Position numbers and translations under genes: made by a program. Below are positions 1 to 8,215 of a stretch of DNA of 64,000 bases, piece after piece. Numbering within the stretch: position 1 is the stretch's first letter; each line of letters starts with the position of its first letter. Source of the DNA: RGIG4034 sp045576455 (GTDB lineage Bacteria; Bacillota; Clostridia; Lachnospirales; Lachnospiraceae); NCBI GenBank assembly GCA_045576455.1, contig JAZNGM010000001.1, positions 372,001 through 436,000 of the forward strand. The letters are read 5' to 3'. The notes under the pieces are model-generated. The model was given only the letters and a program-made list of their open reading frames with translations, was not told where the DNA came from and did not search any database.

Positions 1-1
1 A

Positions 2-208
2 TCCGAATCATTTCCAATGTGCGGTATGGATGAATGTACGGTAGATTATTTGATTGCCGTAACCGCAATGCGTTTTGAACAGTATGATGTTGCAACCAAG
101 CTTATTTCAGGAATATTGATTTCAAGTCTTGCGAATCCGAGAATGAAGGATAAAGCACGTTCCGTTAAGGAAATGCTTATGATTAAGATTAAAGAGAAAA
201 ACAGATAA
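2..208 (+). CDS. DUF2225 family protein, C-terminal end (partial)
   Basis: The frame is open from base 2, so only the last 68 or so residues of a longer protein are present. The visible part contains CGMDE, then YLI, a helical repeat and NPRMKDKAR, the pattern I know from the C-terminus of DUF2225 proteins, which are cytoplasmic proteins with an N-terminal zinc-ribbon and TPR-like helices. The biochemical function of the family is not established. The internal ATG at 17 is probably not the start, because the frame continues upstream without a ribosome site. A rho-independent terminator follows six bases after the stop. Confidence 0.6.
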   Translation, partial: SESFPMCGMDECTVDYLIAVTAMRFEQYDVATKLISGILISSLANPRMKDKARSVKEMLMIKIKEKNR

Positions 209-213
209 TAAAA

Positions 214-268
214 AGCCTTAACCCAGAACCCTTAATAAATACGGGATGCGGTTAAGGCTAATTTTTTA
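214..268. terminator. Rho-independent terminator, probably bidirectional
   Basis: The arms AGCCTTAACC (214-223) and GGTTAAGGCT (250-259) pair perfectly and are followed by a T-rich run on the + strand. It lies between the convergent DUF2225 gene and the small membrane-protein gene and could serve both. Confidence 0.85.
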
Positions 269-511
269 TTCTTCGACAGAAGCCTCATCTTCATCATCAA
301 AGAACTCTTCTGTTGTCGTGCTGTCATTGTAATTCAAATCAACATAAGAGCGGTCTGAATTATCTTCGCAGTCTACATCATCACAGTTTGTGTCATCACA
401 ATCATCATCACAACACTGGGATTCATTTTTCTTCTTCTGCGTATAGAAATAAGCACCTGCAGCAGCAGCAACTACTGTTGAAAATAATAAGAATTTACCA
501 AATTTTTTCAT
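266..511 (-). CDS. Small membrane-anchored protein with an acidic cysteine-containing tail
   Basis: This 81-residue protein starts with MKKFGKF and one hydrophobic helix (about residues 6-22, ending AAAAGAYFYT), then a basic KKK stop-transfer signal, then a very acidic tail rich in Asp, Glu and Cys (CCDDDCDD and CDDVDCED around residues 33-50). The ATG at 511 is chosen over an upstream TTG because AAAGGAG sits just before it. The layout is that of a single-pass anchored protein with a soluble tail. The clustered Asp and Cys residues could bind metal, but that is inference. I do not recognise a named family; it loosely resembles short YtxH-like proteins. Confidence 0.6.
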   Translation of the reverse strand: MKKFGKFLLFSTVVAAAAGAYFYTQKKKNESQCCDDDCDDTNCDDVDCEDNSDRSYVDLNYNDSTTTEEFFDDEDEASVEE

Positions 512-660
512 AAGGTCTCCTTTCAATGATTCATCTATCTGTATTCTAATACTATTTTATGGAATTGAAAAGTGATTATTCGAAAATTTATTTTTTGTTT
601 ATAAATGGGTACTAGATGTTGTGGTTAAAAAAAAGTATGTCACTAGTTTCTTTCCGCTTC

Positions 661-689
661 TTGAATGAAAACGCTTCCTATGATATGAT
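661..689 (+). promoter_or_regulatory. Sigma-A promoter of the TetR gene
   Basis: TTGAAT (661-666) and TATGAT (684-689) are separated by 17 bp, close to the sigma-A consensus, 37 bp upstream of the TetR start codon. Confidence 0.55.
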
Positions 690-725
690 AAATATCGACT
701 CTTTAAGTCATTGGGATGGTACAGT

Positions 726-1328
726 ATGAATGATAAATTTTTTGATTTAAAAAAAGAGAAGCAGGACAGAATGATAAATGCTGCCCTTAAAATATTTGCA
801 GAGAATGGATATAAGCGCGCCAGTACAGATGATATTGTAAAAGAAGCCGGAATCAGTAAAGGCTTATTATTCCACTATTTTGAAAGTAAAATAGGTTTAT
901 TTGAGTTTCTTTTTGATTATAGTGCTAAATTCCTTATGTTGGAATTATCCGGTCTTTCTAACGGACAGGAGAGCGATTACTTTACGGTTTGCAGACAATT
1001 AATCGGTACAAAAGTTCAGATTATGCGTAATTATCCGTATTTATGCCTTTTCCTGTCAAAAGCGGCAGAAGAGAAAACGTCAGATTTTTCGGTAGATTTG
1101 TATGAAAAGATTGGTGCGTACCGTGAATTTGAAGCATCGTTTTTTAAGAAGGTAAAGCAATCCTCATTTAGCGAGCATGCTGACTATAATAAGGTTAAAA
1201 CACTTATCGATTATACAATTCAGGGAACAATGGAACGTGAATTTAAGGAAGGAACGTTTGAAACCGATAAGTATTATGAAGAAGTGATTGCATATTTGGA
1301 AATGATGCGTATGTTATGTTACAAATAA
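726..1328 (+). CDS. TetR/AcrR family transcriptional regulator
   Basis: The 200-residue protein has a typical N-terminal TetR DNA-binding domain (about residues 12-60): AALKIFAENGYKRAST, then DDIVKEAGISKGLLFHYFESK, which is the recognition helix-turn-helix followed by the conserved Y/F-F-x-S-K segment. The remaining 140 residues form the variable ligand-binding domain. The ATG at 726 is preferred to a TTG at 711 because the TetR fold needs no more residues upstream. No target gene is adjacent in the same direction, so it may regulate itself or act elsewhere. A strong terminator follows at once, so it is a single-gene unit. Confidence 0.85.
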   Translation: MNDKFFDLKKEKQDRMINAALKIFAENGYKRASTDDIVKEAGISKGLLFHYFESKIGLFEFLFDYSAKFLMLELSGLSNGQESDYFTVCRQLIGTKVQIMRNYPYLCLFLSKAAEEKTSDFSVDLYEKIGAYREFEASFFKKVKQSSFSEHADYNKVKTLIDYTIQGTMEREFKEGTFETDKYYEEVIAYLEMMRMLCYK

Positions 1329-1363
1329 AGCCCTGTCCCATGTGGGACAAGGCTTTTTCTTTT
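1329..1363 (+). terminator. Rho-independent terminator after the TetR gene
   Basis: A GC-rich stem (AGCCCTGTCCCA pairing with TGGGACAAGGCT, one mismatch) is followed by TTTTTCTTTT. It begins at the TAA stop codon. Confidence 0.85.
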
Positions 1364-1416
1364 GTTGTGAAGTAATTATATAGTAATCATATCAATATAC
1401 GAGAATATATGGCGTT

Positions 1417-2178
1417 CTATTTTTTTGACTTATATGGAGGATCTGCCGGATAACCGCCTTTTAATTTCTGCATAGCCCTTTGAATGGCATCTTTTGAGTT
1501 TTTCCAGTCGGCATCTTTGTTCTGATAATCAAACTTTTCAATAAGCCATGATACATCTTCAAAAACTCTCTCCATATTTTTCTTCATAAGTTCAAAGAGT
1601 TCGGGATAGAAACCGGCTTTTTCTTTTTCGTTAAGATGCGTCTGGGCATATTCACATAAGTCGCCGAAATGAAGGAGACAAAATCCTTTGCTTTTCAGAA
1701 CGGTTTCATGGAATTCATTTTCTTTTCTGTATAAATCAAGGAATATACCCATTGCCCGGTTATACATTTCATTAAACTGGTTGCATATATAACAGGAATC
1801 CTGCTTTTTCTTTATCCAGGCACTAACAGAATCCTGGGGTGCAGATGCACTTTTTGCTTTAAAAAGACCGGCAGATTTGGAAGAAGAGTGTTTTTTCATC
1901 GTATCAGCCATCTCTTTGTTAAGGTGCATGATATATGTTTTTAATATCCATGCATTGCCTAAGGTATTACCATATTCAAACATTTTGCGGGAGTGTTCCC
2001 GGCAAAAGCCTTCTTTATCAGTGGCATTCCGCACATCATATTCCATATAGGAAGCTGAGTTACCTAATACAAAATCCAATAAATCCTGCTCTAACTTTCT
2101 TGCAATAAAACAGAAAGGGCATTCGTCTTCCGCCTTTAAGGCGTCATTAATAGGAATAGTATATAACTTTTCTTTCAT
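1417..2178 (-). CDS. DUF6062 family protein with paired Cys/His motifs
   Basis: A 253-residue cytoplasmic protein beginning MKEKLYTIPIND. It carries paired metal-binding-like motifs in two halves: CPFC (about residue 20) and FCREH (about 57), then CYIC (about 128) and FCLLHFG (about 165). This two-fold CxxC plus CxxH arrangement suggests a duplicated zinc or iron-sulfur site. The sequence matches my memory of DUF6062, a family of unknown function in Clostridia. It is transcribed divergently from the SOS-type radical SAM operon and shares the 173-bp intergenic region with it. No other partner is apparent. Confidence 0.75.
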   Translation of the reverse strand: MKEKLYTIPINDALKAEDECPFCFIARKLEQDLLDFVLGNSASYMEYDVRNATDKEGFCREHSRKMFEYGNTLGNAWILKTYIMHLNKEMADTMKKHSSSKSAGLFKAKSASAPQDSVSAWIKKKQDSCYICNQFNEMYNRAMGIFLDLYRKENEFHETVLKSKGFCLLHFGDLCEYAQTHLNEKEKAGFYPELFELMKKNMERVFEDVSWLIEKFDYQNKDADWKNSKDAIQRAMQKLKGGYPADPPYKSKK

Positions 2179-2253
2179 AGAGAACTCCTTATGTAAATTT
2201 CTTCTTTAAGTTTAGCCGACTATAATAAAAAAAGCAATAATGTATGTTTTGAC

Positions 2254-2282
2254 TTTACAATCGAACATATGTGTGGTATTCT
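2254..2282 (+). promoter_or_regulatory. Promoter of the radical SAM repair operon
   Basis: TTTACA (2254-2259) and TATTCT (2277-2282) with a 17-bp spacer. The spacer holds one LexA/DinR-like box, and a second box covers the likely start of transcription near 2289. Confidence 0.5.
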
Positions 2283-2301
2283 AAAAACAGAACACTTGTT
2301 C
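2263..2301 (+). promoter_or_regulatory. Two LexA/DinR-type SOS boxes
   Basis: GAACACTTGTTC (2290-2301) is a perfect GAAC-N4-GTTC dyad, the Gram-positive LexA (DinR) core. GAACATATGTGT (2263-2274), preceded by TC, matches the left half and part of the right half. One box lies between the -35 and -10 elements and the other at about +1, the expected geometry for repression. That the downstream gene is a DNA-repair radical SAM protein supports SOS control. Confidence 0.65.
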
Positions 2302-2351
2302 TTTTGCGCGTTGTTTTGAAACGGAGAAAACGTAGAAAACGGAGATAATTC

Positions 2352-3680
2352 ATGGAGTATTTAGCGGACAGTAAATTATCTGTCATGGATAAGCTTGAAA
2401 TTTTGACGGATGCTGCAAAATATGATGTCGCCTGTACCAGTAGCGGTACGGAGCGTAAAGGCTCTTCTAATGGTATAGGTAACAGCAAGGCATGCGGTAT
2501 ATGCCATAGCTTCAGTGCGGATGGAAGATGCATATCGCTTCTCAAGATACTTTTTACCAATGAATGTATTTATGATTGTAAGTATTGTATTAACCGTAAG
2601 TCGAATGATGTGGTGAGAACTTCTTTTACACCGGATGAAATTTGTGAACTTACGATAGAGTTCTACAGAAGAAATTATATAGAGGGATTGTTTTTGAGTT
2701 CGGGTATTATTAAGAGTCCGGACTATACCATGGAGCTTATTTACACGGCGATATATAAACTTAGGACAGAGTACCGTTTTGAAGGATACATTCATGTAAA
2801 AGCGATTCCGGGAACGAGTCAGCTATTGATTGACCAAATAGGTTTGCTTGTAGACAGAATGAGTATAAATCTTGAGCTTCCGACAGCAGAGGGACTTAAA
2901 AAGCTGGCACCCAATAAACATCGTAAAAACATACTTGCGCCTATGCGCCAGATACAAAATGGCATCCGGCAGAATAAAAACGAACTGGTGTTATTTAATC
3001 ATGCACCTAAGTTTGTCCCGGCTGGTCAATCGACGCAGATGATAATTGGCGCTACGGGAGAAACTGATTATCAGATTGTTAATGTCGCTGAGAGTTTATA
3101 TAAGAAGTTTGAGCTTAAAAGGGTATTTTACTCGGCTTTTGTACAAGTGAATGAAGATAAGGATTTGCCGTCGCTTCCGGGTGGTCCGCCGCTTCTTAGG
3201 GAGCACAGATTATATCAGGCTGATTTTTTAATGCGTTTTTATGGATTTGAAGCCGGAGAACTTTTGTCAGAAGAACGTCCTAATTTCAATACGTTTTTTG
3301 ACCCAAAATGCGATTGGGCTCTTAGGCATTTGGAACAGTTTCCGGTAGAGATTAACCGGGCGCCGATGGAGATGATTATGAGAGTGCCGGGAATCGGAGT
3401 GAAAAGTGCGAGGAGAATTGTTCTTGCCAGACGCAACGGAAAGCTGGATTTTGAAGATTTGAAGAAAATAGGGGTCGTATTGAAAAGGGCTTTATATTTT
3501 ATTACCTGTAACGGAAAGATGATGTATAGGACCAAGTTGGAAGAAGATTATATATCGAGAAATCTTTTGACGGTTAAGGAAAAACTGCCCTTTAACTGGG
3601 ATGGCACTACATATGAGCAGATATCTTTATTTGATGCGAATATGCCTTCCATCCAGCCTGAAATTTTCCGTGCAATGTGA
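2352..3680 (+). CDS. Putative DNA modification/repair radical SAM protein
   Basis: A 442-residue protein. An early segment KACGICHSFSADGRC is followed by CIYDCKYC (about residues 72-79), the CX3CX2C triad that binds the 4Fe-4S cluster of radical SAM enzymes. A helix-hairpin-helix DNA-binding motif lies near the C-terminus (MRVPGIGVKSARRIVLAR, about residues 342-359). This combination matches the family called putative DNA modification/repair radical SAM protein (TIGR03916), which occurs beside uracil-DNA-glycosylase-like genes; its substrate is unknown. The next gene, 34 bp away, is the usual partner. Two SOS boxes in the promoter imply induction by DNA damage. Confidence 0.85.
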   Translation: MEYLADSKLSVMDKLEILTDAAKYDVACTSSGTERKGSSNGIGNSKACGICHSFSADGRCISLLKILFTNECIYDCKYCINRKSNDVVRTSFTPDEICELTIEFYRRNYIEGLFLSSGIIKSPDYTMELIYTAIYKLRTEYRFEGYIHVKAIPGTSQLLIDQIGLLVDRMSINLELPTAEGLKKLAPNKHRKNILAPMRQIQNGIRQNKNELVLFNHAPKFVPAGQSTQMIIGATGETDYQIVNVAESLYKKFELKRVFYSAFVQVNEDKDLPSLPGGPPLLREHRLYQADFLMRFYGFEAGELLSEERPNFNTFFDPKCDWALRHLEQFPVEINRAPMEMIMRVPGIGVKSARRIVLARRNGKLDFEDLKKIGVVLKRALYFITCNGKMMYRTKLEEDYISRNLLTVKEKLPFNWDGTTYEQISLFDANMPSIQPEIFRAM

Positions 3681-3714
3681 TACATATTTTCAGAACTGAG
3701 TGAGGTGTAGGATT

Positions 3715-4476
3715 ATGACAAATATATTGATATGCGAGGATAGCCTGACAGGGATTTTGACCGGAATATACCGCGCTTATGAATGGAAATTGAAACCCGA
3801 GGATACAGTAATACAGATAGGAGAGGAAGGAAACCTGGTTTTATTTGCAGAGTATACGCATATTGAACCGGATGAAGATGCAGCTTTTAAGGTTATACGT
3901 TCCATTAAGAGGATTCTCGGCGAAAGCGTGGCATATGATTTGGAAACTGCTTTGCTTAGTGATGATATGACAAAGGGCAATGCGGTATATCACACAGTTG
4001 TCCTTGCATTGAATGATAAGAAAACGCGTGTTATGGAATGCTTGCAAAATGATTATGTCAGAAAAGTATTTGAACTATCGCGCCGGGTAGGCAATGAAAT
4101 ACATCATTTATTAGGATTCCTAAGATTTGAAGAACTGGAAAATGGGGTTTTGTGTGCTGTGGTTTCGCCTAAAAGTAATATTATTACAAGGCTTGCACCA
4201 CATTTTACAGATAGATTTCCGCTTGAAAATTTCGTGATATGTGATGAAAAGAGAGGGTTAGTAGTAGTGCACCCTAAAAAGCAGGGCTGGTTTGTGACAG
4301 AAGGAGCGGCTGAAATGTTTGCAACTATTGACAGAAGCAGTAAGGAAGAGTATATACAGTCTCTGTTTAAGCACTTTGTAGATACGATAGCAATTGAGTC
4401 AAGAAGAAATGAATCATTACAGAGGAATATGCTTCCGTTACGCTTTAGACCCTATATGACGGAATTTAAATGTTAA
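3715..4476 (+). CDS. TIGR03915 family probable DNA metabolism protein
   Basis: The protein starts MTNILICEDSLTGILTGIYRAYE, typical of the TIGR03915/DUF4130 family, a frequent neighbour or fusion partner of the radical SAM protein and of uracil-DNA-glycosylase-like domains. It has about 253 residues and here is not fused to a glycosylase domain. The ATG at 3715 is preferred to a GTG at 3700 because TGAGGTG precedes it. The family function is unproven; conserved pairing suggests both act in one DNA repair or modification reaction. Transcription with the radical SAM gene from the SOS-type promoter is likely. Confidence 0.8.
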   Translation: MTNILICEDSLTGILTGIYRAYEWKLKPEDTVIQIGEEGNLVLFAEYTHIEPDEDAAFKVIRSIKRILGESVAYDLETALLSDDMTKGNAVYHTVVLALNDKKTRVMECLQNDYVRKVFELSRRVGNEIHHLLGFLRFEELENGVLCAVVSPKSNIITRLAPHFTDRFPLENFVICDEKRGLVVVHPKKQGWFVTEGAAEMFATIDRSSKEEYIQSLFKHFVDTIAIESRRNESLQRNMLPLRFRPYMTEFKC

Positions 4477-4611
4477 TTAGGACAATATCTTGTTATATCT
4501 TCCGCGATAATACGTCAAAATAATGCTTTACATTTTTCCTTAAATTGGTATAGTAGATACATTAGGGGGAAATGAAGTTAATCTTTTGATATATTGGAAA
4601 GGAAATTAGGG

Positions 4612-4848
4612 ATGAATGAAATTGTGGAACGCAGGATTAAGATGCGGCCAAGCGAGGTAAGGGATTTTGTTGCAATTGCTACGAAATGTGATTTTGATAT
4701 TGATATTTCGTACAATCGTTACACAATCGATGCCAAGTCAATAGTAGGCGTGTTGGGATTGGATTTTACGAAACTGTTGACGGTAAGATACAACGGTTAT
4801 AATGAAGAGTTTGAATGCTTCTTAAAACGTTTATCTTGTGCAAGTTAA
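4612..4848 (+). CDS. HPr-like protein lacking the phosphorylated histidine
   Basis: A 78-residue protein with the size and C-terminal pattern of HPr, the phosphocarrier of the PTS: DAKSIVGVLGLDFTKLLTV corresponds to the region around regulatory Ser46 of HPr, and the serine is kept. At the catalytic site the usual H-A-R-P is replaced by K-M-R-P, so it cannot carry phosphate on His15. It may be a Crh-like regulatory paralogue or have another binding role; this is inference. AAAGGAAA precedes the ATG at 4612. It is a single-gene unit followed by a terminator. Confidence 0.7.
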   Translation: MNEIVERRIKMRPSEVRDFVAIATKCDFDIDISYNRYTIDAKSIVGVLGLDFTKLLTVRYNGYNEEFECFLKRLSCAS

Positions 4849-4874
4849 TTTATTGCAATTGCTTACACAAATTG

Positions 4875-4920
4875 ACTCCTCTTTCAGGATATAGTACGAT
4901 TCTGGGAGAGGAGTTTTTTC
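4875..4920 (+). terminator. Rho-independent terminator after the HPr-like gene
   Basis: ACTCCTCT (4875-4882) pairs with AGAGGAGT (4907-4914), followed by TTTTTT. Confidence 0.85.
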
Positions 4921-4960
4921 GTATCGTTTTGTAAGCTGAATGTATAGACATGAAAGGGTT

Positions 4961-7354
4961 ATGATGAATATAACAATATCCGTAAGAAATCTGGTAGAGT
5001 TTATATTAAGAAATGGTGATATTGATAACAGAAGAGCAGGGGCTCCGGTTGATGCAATGCAACAGGGGACTCTTATTCATCGTAAGCTCCAACGTAAAAT
5101 GGGCTCCGGATATAATGCAGAAGTAACCCTTAAAGAGAAGTGCACCTTTGAAAATTATGACATTATTGTAGAAGGGCGTGCTGACGGTATATATGAAGCA
5201 GAGCCGGGAGAAGTTTACATTGATGAAATAAAAGGAACATACCGCGAAATTTCCCGTATCAAAGATGCAGATATCTTACACCTTGCGCAGGCAAAGTGTT
5301 ATGCCTATATATATTTAAAGCAAAATGAACTCGATAATATCCATGTCCGTGTTACATATTGTAATCTGGATACGGAAGAGATTAAGTATTTCTATTTTGA
5401 TTATGACAAGGAAGAGATAACACAGTGGTTTATGGAGCTAATAAATGCATATAAACGCTGGACGGATGTGGAATATGAATGGAATTTAAAACGCACGGAA
5501 TCCATTAAGCAAATGCAGTTCCCTTTTGAATACCGCGAGGGGCAGAAGGAACTTGTGACATATTCCTATCAGACTATTTATCATAAGAGAAAGTTATTTA
5601 TTGAAGCACCTACAGGAGTCGGCAAGACAATATCAACGGTTTTTCCGGCTGTTAAAGCGATGGGAGAAGGAATGTCTGATAAGATTTTTTATCTGACGGC
5701 AAAGACCATTACACGAACCGTGGCGGAGAATACATTTGGGATTTTAAGGGGACGTGGCCTGCGGTTTAAGAATATTACTTTAACGGCTAAAGAGAAAATA
5801 TGTTTTTGCGATGAAGTGGAGTGTAATCCCCTGATGTGTCCTTATGCCAAAGGACATTTTGACAGGGTTAATGATGCTATTTATGAACTTATTACAAATG
5901 AAGAGCGTTTTGACAGGACTATCATAGAAGAATATGCGAGAAAACATGAGGTGTGTCCTTTTGAATTCAGTCTTGATGTCAGCCTGTTTTCAGATGCCAT
6001 AATATGCGACTACAATTATTTGTTTGATCCGCATGTATATTTAAAACGTTTTTTTTCGGATGAAACGAAGCATAACTATACCTTTTTAATTGATGAAGCC
6101 CATAATCTGGTGGACCGAGGCAGAGGAATGTATAGCGCGGTCTTAAAAAAAGAGGATTTTCTTGAACTGAAAAGGGAAGTAGCAACGCTTGACGGCAAGA
6201 TGGCAAAGCAATTAGAAAAATGCAATAAACTTCTTCTTACTATGAAACGGGAATGTACAGGGTATCTTTTAAATCCGGATATTGATGATTTCGCTGCGAT
6301 GACTTACCGTCTTGCAACTACCATGAATGATTTCCTTGAAGACCATGAGGATGGTGATGTCCGCAAAAAGGTATTGGACTTTTATTTCGAAATATCGCAT
6401 TTCAACATGATTTATGAGTTGATGGATAATAAATATGTTACCTATGCTGAATTGAACCCGGACGGGGAGTTTGAACTTAATTTATATAATGTTGATCCGT
6501 CTAATAATCTTAGATTATGTATGGAAAGGGGAAGGGCATCCGTTCTTTTCTCTGCGACTTTGTTGCCCATTCAATATTATAAAAGTCTTTTGGGAGGAAC
6601 GAAAGAAGATTATGAAGTTTATGCCCAATCAACTTTTGACACTGAAAAAAGAGGATTGTTTCTTGCGAATGATGTTACAACAAAGTATACGAAGCGTAGT
6701 GATGATAACTATAAGAGAATTGCCCGCTACATTTTAAATATAACCGGTGAAAGAAGCGGTAATTATATGGTATTCTTCCCTTCACATTATTTTTTGAGCA
6801 GGGTATACGAACATGTTTTATCCATTAAAAAAGATAATGTGGAAGTAATGATACAGGAAAGTAATATGTCGGAAGAGAAGAAGGAAGCGTTTCTTAACCG
6901 TTTTGTATCGAATGAAGAGATAGATTTGAATGAAGTAATCTCCTTTGATATTGAAATGGAGGACAGTACCCTTATCGGCTTTTGTGTTATGGGTGGTTTG
7001 TTTTCAGAAGGAATAGACTTGAAAAAAGATGCACTTATTGGAGCAATTATTGTCGGAACGGGGCTTCCACAGGTGTGTAATGAGAATGAAATCCTGAAAA
7101 ATTATTTCGATGAGATGGGGGCTAACGGATTTGATTATGCATATCGCTTCCCCGGAATGAATAAGGTTTTGCAGGCGGCGGGAAGGGTAATACGTACGCA
7201 TGAGGATATTGGGATAGTGGCGTTGCTGGATGACCGCTTTATGGAACGTTCCTATCAAAAAATGTTCCCACGGGAATGGGAACATTTTGAAATCGTTAAT
7301 ATGGAACAGGTAGGGAAACGTGTAGAACGCTTCTGGAACCAATGGTTGTTCTAA
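4961..7354 (+). CDS. XPD/DinG-type ATP-dependent DNA helicase with N-terminal nuclease-like domain
   Basis: About 797 residues. The N-terminal 180 residues carry a PD-(D/E)XK-like pattern: GRADGIY, then YIDEIKGT (E-x-K), then a QAKCYAYIY helix, as in Cas4/RecB-type nucleases. The helicase core follows: Walker A EAPTGVGKT (about residues 214-222), four iron-sulfur-type cysteines (CFCDEVECNPLMC around 281-293 and CPF near 331), DEAH in LIDEAHNL (about 375), and motifs V/VI near the end (LPQVCNENE, QAAGRVIRTHED). This is the DinG/Rad3/XPD superfamily 2 layout, expected to unwind DNA 5' to 3'. ATG codons occur at 4961 and 4964, after AAAGGG. Repair genes on both sides suggest a role in DNA damage processing. 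Confidence 0.9.
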   Translation: MMNITISVRNLVEFILRNGDIDNRRAGAPVDAMQQGTLIHRKLQRKMGSGYNAEVTLKEKCTFENYDIIVEGRADGIYEAEPGEVYIDEIKGTYREISRIKDADILHLAQAKCYAYIYLKQNELDNIHVRVTYCNLDTEEIKYFYFDYDKEEITQWFMELINAYKRWTDVEYEWNLKRTESIKQMQFPFEYREGQKELVTYSYQTIYHKRKLFIEAPTGVGKTISTVFPAVKAMGEGMSDKIFYLTAKTITRTVAENTFGILRGRGLRFKNITLTAKEKICFCDEVECNPLMCPYAKGHFDRVNDAIYELITNEERFDRTIIEEYARKHEVCPFEFSLDVSLFSDAIICDYNYLFDPHVYLKRFFSDETKHNYTFLIDEAHNLVDRGRGMYSAVLKKEDFLELKREVATLDGKMAKQLEKCNKLLLTMKRECTGYLLNPDIDDFAAMTYRLATTMNDFLEDHEDGDVRKKVLDFYFEISHFNMIYELMDNKYVTYAELNPDGEFELNLYNVDPSNNLRLCMERGRASVLFSATLLPIQYYKSLLGGTKEDYEVYAQSTFDTEKRGLFLANDVTTKYTKRSDDNYKRIARYILNITGERSGNYMVFFPSHYFLSRVYEHVLSIKKDNVEVMIQESNMSEEKKEAFLNRFVSNEEIDLNEVISFDIEMEDSTLIGFCVMGGLFSEGIDLKKDALIGAIIVGTGLPQVCNENEILKNYFDEMGANGFDYAYRFPGMNKVLQAAGRVIRTHEDIGIVALLDDRFMERSYQKMFPREWEHFEIVNMEQVGKRVERFWNQWLF

Positions 7355-7357
7355 AGG

Positions 7358-8215
7358 TTATTTTAATAAAAGGGCAATTTCCTCTTTATAAGGAGCCAGC
7401 TTTATTTTTGGATTATCTTCACTTGGAATATAAGGTGTTTCCAATATTTTCGGAACCTGCTCAAAATCCGGATGGTGTACAAGGTGGTGAAGTGCATTAA
7501 AGCCGATAGTGCCTTTCCCTATATTGGCATGCCTGTCTTTCATGGCACCACGCGGATTCATACTGTCATTTATATGAAATACGGCAATTTGGGATTTGCC
7601 GATGCATTTATCAAATTCTTCTAATACCTCGTCGGGGTGGTTTGCAATGTCGTAACCGGCATCGTTTACATGACAGGTATCAAAACATACGCGGAGTTTG
7701 TCGTTGTGATGAACTCCGTCATATATTCTTTTAAGTTCATCGAAGTTCCTTCCTATTTCGGATCCTTTTCCTGCCATGGTTTCAAGTGCAATATAGCAAT
7801 CTTGATTTTGGGTGATTACTTCGTTTAAGCCTTCGATTATCTTCTTGGTGCCGATTTCTTCGCCTGCATTTACGTGTGAGCCGGGATGCAGAACTAAAAT
7901 CTTACTACCCATTGCCTGTGTTCTTTCCAGTTCTATCGCAAGAAATTCTACTGCCAGTTTATAGGTTTCTTCTTTTACTGAATTTCCAAGATTTATTATA
8001 TATGGGGCATGTACTACAAAAGTTTCTATCCCATGTTCTTTCATTAATGCCTTGGCTTCCGGAATTTTTAGCTCACTTAAGTCTTTGCGCTTTGTGTTTT
8101 GCGGTGCGCCTGTATATACCATAAATGTATTTGCGTTGTATGATAATGCTTCTTTTACTGACCCTAAAAATTGATCCGGGGAACTCATTCCTACGTGTGA
8201 ACCAAGTAATATCAT
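7358..8215 (-). CDS. nfo: Deoxyribonuclease IV (apurinic/apyrimidinic endonuclease)
   Basis: A 285-residue protein, full length for the family. Metal-binding motifs of endonuclease IV are present: HPGSHVNAGEE, CFDTCHVNDAGYD, HINDSMNPRGAMKDRHANIG. The enzyme cleaves the phosphodiester bond 5' to abasic sites during base excision repair, using three Zn ions in a TIM barrel. It converges on the helicase gene with only three bases between the stop codons. The start ATG is followed by ILLGSHVGMS, as in homologues. Confidence 0.95.
   Translation of the reverse strand: MILLGSHVGMSSPDQFLGSVKEALSYNANTFMVYTGAPQNTKRKDLSELKIPEAKALMKEHGIETFVVHAPYIINLGNSVKEETYKLAVEFLAIELERTQAMGSKILVLHPGSHVNAGEEIGTKKIIEGLNEVITQNQDCYIALETMAGKGSEIGRNFDELKRIYDGVHHNDKLRVCFDTCHVNDAGYDIANHPDEVLEEFDKCIGKSQIAVFHINDSMNPRGAMKDRHANIGKGTIGFNALHHLVHHPDFEQVPKILETPYIPSEDNPKIKLAPYKEEIALLLK

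Noticed and set aside
7260..7290. Hairpin GTTCCCACGGGAATGGGAAC as terminator
   Set aside because: It lies inside the helicase coding region 70 bp before its stop and has no T run.
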